NCBI GenBank assembly: GCA_002316235.1 | Contig: DCDD01000057.1 | Coordinates: 1 to 29,935 of the forward strand | DNA length: 29,935 nucleotides | Source: Bacteroidales bacterium UBA1064 | GTDB lineage: Bacteria; Bacteroidota; Bacteroidia; Bacteroidales; Tenuifilaceae | Direction: 5' to 3' | Shown: positions 24,589 through 29,935 of the stretch, one piece after another | How the letters are laid out: every line of letters begins with the position of its first letter | Numbering within the stretch: position 1 is the stretch's first letter | Notes under the pieces: generated by a model | What the model saw: the letters and a program-made list of their open reading frames with translations, nothing else | Databases searched by the model: none | What the model was told of the DNA's origin: nothing | Made by a program: the position numbers and the translations under genes

Positions 24589-24918
24589 TACCAGTATAAT
24601 TTGGTTGTCATTCTTGTAGCAAGTATAAAGCTAGTAATAATTTGGTAAACAAATTGAACCATACCTGCGGCTCTGCCTTTTACCCTTTACCACCAACGAA
24701 TAAAATATTGTATTGCTATTTATCAACACCCCAATGAATTAAAATCTATTTGGCTTCCATATTAAATTATGTTAAATTATCTATTGTTGACCCTGTAAAA
24801 ATTGCTAAGCACCTTGTAGAATAAGACTTCTATAGACTTATCTACAAAATGACAACAGAGCTTAGTTTGATTATATCGGGCAAGTAGCTATTTTTATACC
24901 ATAAAATTACTAAAACTC
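24589..24918. other. Divergent intergenic region between vanZ-like and aminopeptidase P genes
   Basis: About 330 AT-rich bases without an open frame worth naming. It holds an inverted repeat, TTGTAGAATAAG (24814-24825) against CTTATCTACAA (24837-24847): an 11-bp stem with one bulged A and loop ACTTCTATAGA. That is placed about 70-105 bases before the aminopeptidase start. No TAnnTTTG element with good spacing was found. Confidence 0.45.
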
Positions 24919-26313
24919 ATGGCCATGTTTGACAAGCAGATTTATGTTGACCGCAGGCTTAAGCTGCGAAAAAAGGTAAAATCTGGCATAGTTCTTATTT
25001 TGGGAAATACCGAAAGCCCAATCAACTACCAGGGTAACACGTATAACTTTCGGCAGGATAGTAATTTTCTTTACTTTTTTGGACTTGACACCCCGGGGCT
25101 TGCTGGGGTAATTGACATTGAAGAGGGTACCGATTGCCTTTACGGCGATGATTTTGACATTGACGACATTATTTGGATGGGACCCCAGCCAAAGTTGAAG
25201 GATATGGGTGAAAAGGTAGGCGTTCTTTCTACCCATCCATTTAGAGAACTCTCTACTACCTTGAACAGAGCCATAAGGCAGGGCCGAAAAATTCATTTCC
25301 TCCCGCCATACAGGGCAGATAATACCCTCCTCCTGGAAAAATTATTGGGAATTAACCAAACCATTATTAAAACCTACTCCTCCATTGAACTCATAAAAGC
25401 CATTGTTAGCCTTCGCTCAGTAAAAGAACCCTGCGAGGTTGAAGAAATAGAAAAGGCGTGCTCTGTGGGTTACAAAATGCATGTTACCGCCATGAAAATG
25501 GCAAAGCCCGGCGCTTTGGAGCGCGAAATTGCTGGCGAACTTGAAGGAATAGCTCACTCTTTCGGATATATGACCTCTTTCCCAACAATTCTCTCCCAGC
25601 ATGGCGAAACTCTTCACAACCACGATCACTCACTTACCCTTGAGGAAGGACGATTATTACTGGTTGATGCCGGAGCCGAGGGGATTAGCCATTACGCTTC
25701 CGATTTCACCAGAACTTTTCCGGTTGGCGGGCATTTTTCACAAAAGCAAAAGGATATTTATTCTATAGTGCTGGCTGCCAACAATAAAACTGCAGAACTA
25801 GCAAAGCCTGGCGTTCCTTACTTCAACGTGCATAAGGCTGCCGCAAGGGTTATTGTTGAGGGTCTTTCTGCTCTTGGAATTATGAAGGGGAATTCCGACG
25901 AGGCTGTAGAAAATGGCGCTCACGCACTTTTTATGCCCCACGGATTAGGACACATGATGGGGCTTGATGTTCATGATATGGAGGACCTCGGCGAAGACTT
26001 TGTTGGCTACGATGACGAAATTTCACGCTCCGAGCAATTTGGAACTTCTTCACTTCGCATGGCCCGCAAGCTTCAGAAGGGCTTTGTCCTGACTAACGAA
26101 CCCGGCATCTACTTTATTCCTGCCCTTATCGAAAAATGGAAATCCGAAAAGATTAATCAGGCATTTATCAACTACGATGTACTGTCCAGCTATCTAACCT
26201 TTGGAGGCATTCGCCTGGAAGACGATTTACTAATTACCGATAACGGATGCCGTATTCTAGGCCACCGAATCCCTATTACCCCCGAAGAGGTTGAAAAAAC
26301 AATGAATTCATAG
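24919..26313 (+). CDS. Aminopeptidase P (Xaa-Pro aminopeptidase)
   Basis: A 464-residue cytoplasmic metallopeptidase that removes an N-terminal residue preceding proline. The N-terminal creatinase-like domain (1-175) includes NFRQDSNFLYFFGLDTPGLA. The C-terminal pita-bread domain has all five metal ligands: Asp250 (VDAGAE), Asp262 (SDFTRTFP), His345 in HGLGHMMGLDVHD, Glu394 (TNEPGIYF) and Glu434 (IRLEDD). His341 in the same HGLGH motif is also conserved. Length matches bacterial PepP, including the extra segment between HGLGH and the Glu ligands (EISRSEQFGTSSLRM). It stands alone and is followed by an intrinsic terminator. The start at 24919 is an ATG-GCC-ATG; the first ATG is given, the second is two codons in. 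Confidence 0.95.
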   Translation: MAMFDKQIYVDRRLKLRKKVKSGIVLILGNTESPINYQGNTYNFRQDSNFLYFFGLDTPGLAGVIDIEEGTDCLYGDDFDIDDIIWMGPQPKLKDMGEKVGVLSTHPFRELSTTLNRAIRQGRKIHFLPPYRADNTLLLEKLLGINQTIIKTYSSIELIKAIVSLRSVKEPCEVEEIEKACSVGYKMHVTAMKMAKPGALEREIAGELEGIAHSFGYMTSFPTILSQHGETLHNHDHSLTLEEGRLLLVDAGAEGISHYASDFTRTFPVGGHFSQKQKDIYSIVLAANNKTAELAKPGVPYFNVHKAAARVIVEGLSALGIMKGNSDEAVENGAHALFMPHGLGHMMGLDVHDMEDLGEDFVGYDDEISRSEQFGTSSLRMARKLQKGFVLTNEPGIYFIPALIEKWKSEKINQAFINYDVLSSYLTFGGIRLEDDLLITDNGCRILGHRIPITPEEVEKTMNS

Positions 26314-26340
26314 CAAAATTGCTGCATAGCCGATTCGAAA

Positions 26341-26371
26341 GGAGCGTTGGCAACATCCACGCTCCTTTTTT
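26341..26371 (+). terminator. Intrinsic terminator after aminopeptidase P
   Basis: GGAGCGT (26341-26347) pairs with ACGCTCC (26359-26365), and TTTTTT follows. The loop has two further G-C pairs possible after a bulged T. It lies 27 bases past the stop codon. Confidence 0.85.
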
Positions 26372-26416
26372 GTTTCATAAATAGATAGCGGACGTAGTTT
26401 TGCATGTAACCTCCAC

Positions 26417-26438
26417 TACCGTAATGCTCATTACGGTA
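26417..26438. repeat. Perfect 10-bp inverted repeat with 2-base spacer
   Basis: TACCGTAATG (26417-26426), CT, CATTACGGTA (26429-26438). The arms are exact reverse complements and nearly touch, which suits a dimeric DNA-binding protein better than an RNA hairpin with a two-base loop. No T-run follows. It is about 400 bases upstream of nadA. A related TTACCGTTTACTG stretch lies 20 bases further right. Confidence 0.6.
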
Positions 26439-26843
26439 AAAATCCAGTTAACATCTTACCGTTTACTGTTAAGTTCTTTATTATTGACTGTTGAAAACTA
26501 GTAATGCTTTTTTGTTGTCATGCATTCCAATTTAACTACTTAATAAATTCTCGATACGTGTCAAGAGTATCTTACAAATCTATACCTGAAGTTTTAAACA
26601 GCTTAGCTAACTAAATCGGGTGGTTCAATTCGAAAAATGTTTTAACATTGCCCGGCGTTACCCGATGTTAATTACTTCTTTTATTTGCTGATTACCAGCA
26701 ATAACCATCTTTTCTTTGTGTTAATAATTTGTTATTTGCCTTTTAATACCGAATTTTGCATTATTGTTTTCCGTTTTTTACCAACAATATAAACAACAAA
26801 TAATCATAATTTAAATTTTTTTTAAATACTTAAATTAATATTA

Positions 26844-27824
26844 ATGAATTATTCTATTGTTGATAAGTTAGGGTATATTGATGAAGATATTGATAGCAAC
26901 ATTGACTTGAAAGTTGCTATACGCAAAATCAAGGAGGAAAAAAATGCGGTTATTCTTGCGCACTACTACCAACGACCCGAAGTTCAGGATATTGCCGATT
27001 TCGTTGGTGATAGCCTAGCCCTTTCTTTAAAAGCTGCAAGTCTTAATAGTAGTTTAATTTTGTTTGCAGGAGTGAAATTTATGGCTGAGACTGTAAAAAT
27101 TTTACGACCAAATTCACAAGTTCTAATACCTGATCTAAATGCTGGTTGTAGTCTTGCTGATTCATGTCAATTTTCTGATTTTAAAAAATTTATCGATTTA
27201 CACCCAAATCATATTGTAGTTACCTATGTTAACTCTTCAGCTGAGGTAAAAACGATTTCTGACATTTGTTGCACTTCATCTAATGCCATAAAGGTTGTTA
27301 AATCGTTAAATAACTCTACCCCGGTTATTTTTGCACCTGATATAAATTTAGGCAGCTACGTAAAATCTACCCTAAACAGATCTAATATGGTTCTATGGAA
27401 CGGTTCTTGCCATATTCATAATCAGTTTATATTACAGGATATTATTACTCTTAAAACTAAACATCCGAAGGCTAAAGTTATAGCGCATCCAGAATGCCAA
27501 AATTCAATTTTACTTATTTCTGATTTTATTGGTTCAACTAAAAGCCTCCTTGATTTTACATACAATTCAAATAATACTGATTTTATTGTTGTTACTGAAC
27601 CTGGTATAATTCACCAGATGAAGAAATTATCACCACAAAAAAATTTCTATTTTCCCTATGTTCAAAATGAAGAATGTTATTGTAATGAATGTAGCTATAT
27701 GAAATTAAATAACTTAAAAAAAATTTACTTAACTTTAAAATATGAATATCCATATATAAATTTAGAGCCTGATATTATTTCTAAGGCAGCTATTCCTATT
27801 AATCGTATGTTAAAAATTAACTAG
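26844..27824 (+). CDS. nadA: Quinolinate synthase A
   Basis: A 326-residue [4Fe-4S] enzyme that condenses iminoaspartate with dihydroxyacetone phosphate to quinolinate, the NAD precursor. The family motifs are clear: AVILAHYYQRPEVQDIADFV, GDSLAL, LFAGVKFMAETVKIL. Cluster cysteines are Cys102 (DLNAGCSLADSC), Cys189 (WNGSCHIHNQF) and one of the CYCNEC group (278-283), followed by SYMKLNNLKKIY. No nadB or nadC is present in the window. The gene is AT-rich (18-20 G/C per 60 bases in two lines counted) compared with genes left of 26400. Eight bases separate it from ruvB, so the two are probably cotranscribed. Start: the ATG after an A/T-rich leader, as usual in Bacteroidota. Confidence 0.96.
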   Translation: MNYSIVDKLGYIDEDIDSNIDLKVAIRKIKEEKNAVILAHYYQRPEVQDIADFVGDSLALSLKAASLNSSLILFAGVKFMAETVKILRPNSQVLIPDLNAGCSLADSCQFSDFKKFIDLHPNHIVVTYVNSSAEVKTISDICCTSSNAIKVVKSLNNSTPVIFAPDINLGSYVKSTLNRSNMVLWNGSCHIHNQFILQDIITLKTKHPKAKVIAHPECQNSILLISDFIGSTKSLLDFTYNSNNTDFIVVTEPGIIHQMKKLSPQKNFYFPYVQNEECYCNECSYMKLNNLKKIYLTLKYEYPYINLEPDIISKAAIPINRMLKIN

Positions 27825-27832
27825 TTAAACGT

Positions 27833-28828
27833 ATGGAAAATCAAATTTCCGACAAAGAATTTGAAAATAATATTAGGCCATCCGAATTCAAACAATTTAA
27901 TGGTCAGGATGATATAATAAAAAACCTTAAAATTTTCGTACAAGCTGCCAAAATTAGGTCTGAATCATTAGACCATGTGCTGCTACATGGTCCTCCTGGA
28001 CTCGGAAAAACTACTCTGGCTTATATTATAGCGAATGAACTTGGAGTTTCTATAAAAACTACATCAGGACCTGTTCTTGAAAAGCCTGGCGATTTGGCCG
28101 GAATACTTACAAATTTAGATAAATTCGATATACTTTTCATTGATGAAATTCATCGTTTGAGCCCAATAGTAGAAGAATACCTTTACTCTGCCATGGAGGA
28201 TTTTAGAATAGATATTCTAATAGATAAGGGTCCAAGTGCCAGAAGCATCCAAATTGAATTGAATCCATTTACTCTTGTCGGTGCCACTACTCGAAGCGGT
28301 TTACTTACTAGTCCTCTTAGAGCACGGTTTGGAATTAATTTTCATCTGGAGTACTATGACGCTAGTACTATAAAATCTATCATTAAACGATCCTCTTATA
28401 TTTTGAATATCGACATAGATGATGATGCTTCTATGGAAATTGCACTTAGGAGTAGAGGAACTCCCCGAATAGCCAACAGTTTACTACGTAGAGTTCGCGA
28501 TTTTGCTCAGGTGGTAGGAAACGGCCGAATTAATCTTGATATAGCAAAAAGTTCTTTAGATGCTTTAAAAATTGATTCGTTAGGTCTTGATGAAATGGAT
28601 AATAAGATATTAACAACCATAATAAATAAATTTAATGGTGGACCTGTAGGAATAAATACTATCGCAACTGCTATTAGCGAAGACCCTGGAACTATTGAAG
28701 AAGTTTATGAACCTTTTCTGATTAAGGAAGGTTTACTAAAGCGTACTCCAAGAGGAAGACAGACGACAGATTTAGCATATTCCCATTTGAAAATTGAAAA
28801 AAATTTTAGGCAGGGAACCCTATTTTAA
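27833..28828 (+). CDS. ruvB: Holliday junction branch-migration helicase RuvB
   Basis: A 331-residue AAA+ ATPase that drives branch migration of Holliday junctions with RuvA. Walker A is HGPPGLGKTTLAYIIANELG, and Walker B is ILFIDEIHRLSPIVEEYLYS. The sensor/arginine-finger region reads GATTRSGLLTSPLRARFG. The RuvB-type winged helix at the C-terminus has GGPVGINTIATAISEDPGTI, EPFLIKEGLLKRTPRGR and AYSHL. N-terminal RPSEFKQFNGQDDI is standard. Length is normal. No ruvA or ruvC is adjacent. It forms a two-gene unit with nadA and shares the AT-rich composition of this end. Its stop overlaps the 3' end of the convergent Crp/Fnr gene by nine bases. Confidence 0.97.
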   Translation: MENQISDKEFENNIRPSEFKQFNGQDDIIKNLKIFVQAAKIRSESLDHVLLHGPPGLGKTTLAYIIANELGVSIKTTSGPVLEKPGDLAGILTNLDKFDILFIDEIHRLSPIVEEYLYSAMEDFRIDILIDKGPSARSIQIELNPFTLVGATTRSGLLTSPLRARFGINFHLEYYDASTIKSIIKRSSYILNIDIDDDASMEIALRSRGTPRIANSLLRRVRDFAQVVGNGRINLDIAKSSLDALKIDSLGLDEMDNKILTTIINKFNGGPVGINTIATAISEDPGTIEEVYEPFLIKEGLLKRTPRGRQTTDLAYSHLKIEKNFRQGTLF

Positions 28829-29521
28829 AAATGAATTAGAAATACTTTCTAGTTTAGAATAATTACCAATTCCTATTTTTTTACCCTTTAAGCTTATTAG
28901 CCCATCTGTTTTAAACTCGCTTAGTATTCTTATAACTGATTCTGTTGCCGTTCCTATTATGCTTGAAATATCCTCTCTGGTGAGGTTAACATTTATAAAT
29001 CCCTCCTCATCCTTACCAAATGTTTGATCAAGCATTAGTAGGGTTTCTGCTAGCCTTTCCCTTACTGTTTTTTGAGCTATATCTTTTATCAGGTCATTGG
29101 CAGTATTCAATTCCTTACAGGTTAGCTGGATTAGTGATAAGGCAAAATTTGAATTTTTCCTAATAAACTCAAATATCAAGCTGGATGGTATGTAGCATAC
29201 TTCGCTATCTTCTAGTGATTCTACAGTAGTACATGCTGGTTCATTACTCAAAACTGATCTGTAGCCCGTTATATCGCCTTTTTGAGCAAAAGCTACTATT
29301 TGAGGTTTTGAGTCTATTCCGGTCTTATAAATTTTAAATACTCCTTTCTTTACACAGTAAAACCCTGTAATTCTGCTACCTTCTTTATAAATTATTTCTC
29401 CCTTTTTGTATTCGTAACATTCCAAATTTGCTTCTAGTTGTTCTGATTCTTCGGTAGTCAAAGAACCAAAAACCGTTTTCGACGACAGGCTACAGGTTTT
29501 GCAAACGTTCATGCTTTTCAT
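28820..29521 (-). CDS. Crp/Fnr-family transcriptional regulator
   Basis: A 233-residue regulator. N-terminal CKTC (Cys7, Cys10) is followed by a cyclic-nucleotide-binding-like beta-roll at about 20-140 (EYKKGEIIYKEGSRITGFYC, GVFKIYKTG, KGDITGYRSVLSNEPACTTV). A dimerisation helix follows (SLIQLTCKELNTANDLIKDI). The winged helix at about 155-230 has LTREDISSIIGTATESVIRI and LKTDG-like turns (FKTDGLISLKGKKIGI). The cAMP-binding residues of Crp are not apparent. Only some of the FNR cysteines have counterparts, so the signal is unknown; the Cys pair hints at redox or metal sensing (inference). It lies 28 bases after pheS on the same strand, probably cotranscribed, and converges with ruvB. A second ATG three codons in is an alternative start. 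Confidence 0.9.
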   Translation of the reverse strand: MKSMNVCKTCSLSSKTVFGSLTTEESEQLEANLECYEYKKGEIIYKEGSRITGFYCVKKGVFKIYKTGIDSKPQIVAFAQKGDITGYRSVLSNEPACTTVESLEDSEVCYIPSSLIFEFIRKNSNFALSLIQLTCKELNTANDLIKDIAQKTVRERLAETLLMLDQTFGKDEEGFINVNLTREDISSIIGTATESVIRILSEFKTDGLISLKGKKIGIGNYSKLESISNSFLK

Positions 29522-29549
29522 TACCTACCAAATTTTTGCCTATAGAAAA

Positions 29550-29935
29550 TCAGTAAAAATTCGTAAATTGATTTAAGAACCTTATATCATTTTCAAAATA
29601 ATTTCTTAAGTCATTAACCCTAAATTTTAACATGGCTATTCGCTCAATTCCCATACCAAATGCAAAACCTGAATATTTTTTACTATCAATGTTATTAAGT
29701 TCCAACACATTCGGATCAACCATTCCACAACCCAAAATTTCGAGCCATCCTGTATGTTTACATACAGAACATCCTTTACCACCACATAAATTGCAGCTTA
29801 TATCTAATTCTGCTGAAGGTTCTGTAAATGGGAAATATGATGGCCTCAATCTTATACTTGTTTTACTTCCAAACATCTCTTTAACAAAGAACTCTAGTGT
29901 TTGTTTCAAATCTGCAAACGATACGGTTTTATCTA
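29550..29935 (-). CDS. pheS: Phenylalanyl-tRNA synthetase alpha subunit, C-terminal part (truncated by window edge)
   Basis: The last ~128 residues of PheS, running off the right edge. The frame is open to the end and reads DKTVSFADLKQTLEFFVKEM at its start, so a TTG at 29909 is internal and not a true start. Class II synthetase motif 2/3 elements are present: RLRPSYFPFTEPSAELDI, LEILGCGMVDPNVLE and GFAFGMGIERIAMLKF, ending DLRNYFENDIRFLNQF. CNLCGGKGCSVCKHTGW, inserted between motifs, is a Cys-rich loop common in Bacteroidota PheS and absent from the E. coli enzyme. It could bind zinc. PheS with PheT charges tRNA-Phe. The gene is AT-rich like its neighbours. Confidence 0.96.
   Translation of the reverse strand, partial: DKTVSFADLKQTLEFFVKEMFGSKTSIRLRPSYFPFTEPSAELDISCNLCGGKGCSVCKHTGWLEILGCGMVDPNVLELNNIDSKKYSGFAFGMGIERIAMLKFRVNDLRNYFENDIRFLNQFTNFY

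Larger units (their letters stand above)
26314..26843. other. Gene-free AT-rich stretch before nadA
   Basis: About 530 bases. It opens with the aminopeptidase terminator (26341-26371), then a 22-base palindrome (26417-26438) and a small hairpin TTGCTG/CAGCAA (26685-26701). From about 26440 onward it becomes strongly AT-rich and merges into the AT-rich nadA-ruvB region. No open frame with a recognisable product is present. No fully matching TTG-N19-TAnnTTTG promoter was found, although several near-matches (for example TTAATAATTTG) lie between 26720 and 26750. Confidence 0.45.

Noticed and set aside
26600..26680. tRNA-like GGTTCAATTCG and TCGGGT/ACCCGA pairing upstream of nadA
   Set aside because: No cloverleaf can be drawn around it; the six-base pairing is too short and widely spaced.
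29550..29909. A 119-residue stand-alone protein
   Set aside because: The frame continues to the window edge with PheS sequence (VSFADLK); the TTG at 29909 is an internal Leu codon.
1..29935. CRISPR arrays, tRNA/rRNA genes, insertion sequences, prophage or toxin-antitoxin pairs
   Set aside because: Looked for regularly spaced repeats, T-arm-like GTTCGANTC contexts and transposase motifs; none found with support.

Overview
The window reads as a chromosomal segment of a Bacteroidota bacterium, most likely of the order Bacteroidales. The grounds are TonB-dependent receptors that open with a carboxypeptidase-regulatory-like domain, a GldA-type ABC ATPase, a secreted GH92 mannosidase, a PheS carrying the Cys-rich insert usual in this phylum, A-rich translation leaders without clear Shine-Dalgarno sequences, and several TAnnTTTG -7 promoter elements. 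I see no phage, insertion sequence, CRISPR array, tRNA or rRNA. Coding genes in most of the window are about 43-58% GC in the 60-base lines I counted. Two stretches stand out as AT-rich: the gene at 11795-13168 and everything right of about 26400.

Layout. 1-488 (minus) is the 5' end of an Oar-like TonB-dependent receptor. 489-1447 has no gene but holds a GC-rich unexplained block. 1448-3565 (minus) is a TPR/membrane/SpoIIE-phosphatase signalling protein. 3872-10704 (plus) is a mannoside-utilisation locus: LacI regulator, MFS sugar permease, ROK-family kinase (4-base overlap with the permease) and a 983-residue GH92 alpha-mannosidase. The logic is that the mannosidase frees mannose outside the inner membrane, the permease imports it, the ROK protein phosphorylates it, and the LacI protein senses it. 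A possible shared operator core (GCGAACG with inverted arms) lies upstream of both the permease and the mannosidase. 10899-11297 is a small zinc-ribbon protein.

11795-13168 is a fusion of a GT81-like glycosyltransferase (glucosyl-3-phosphoglycerate synthase type) with a HAD phosphatase. It is probably a one-protein route to glucosylglycerate or a similar osmolyte and looks horizontally acquired. 13424-17636 is a TPP-riboswitch thiamine salvage operon: outer-membrane receptor, PnuT inner-membrane transporter, thiamine pyrophosphokinase. 17756-18832 is a KAS III-type ketosynthase with a good promoter, and 18920-20503 (minus) is an amidase lipoprotein.

20698-24067 (minus) is an apparent operon metK - gldA - coiled-coil membrane protein. 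It starts with a promoter element and a SAM-II riboswitch and ends in a perfect 13-bp terminator hairpin. Upstream on the same strand is a VanZ-like membrane protein (24190-24588), and divergent from it an aminopeptidase P (24919-26313) with its own terminator.

From 26844 to the end are four AT-rich housekeeping or regulatory genes: nadA and ruvB (plus), then a Crp/Fnr regulator and the 3' end of pheS (minus). The most interesting items are the GT81-HAD fusion, the SAM-II riboswitch on a metK-gldA operon, the atypical ROK kinase with candidate operators in the mannose locus, and the abrupt composition change near 26400.
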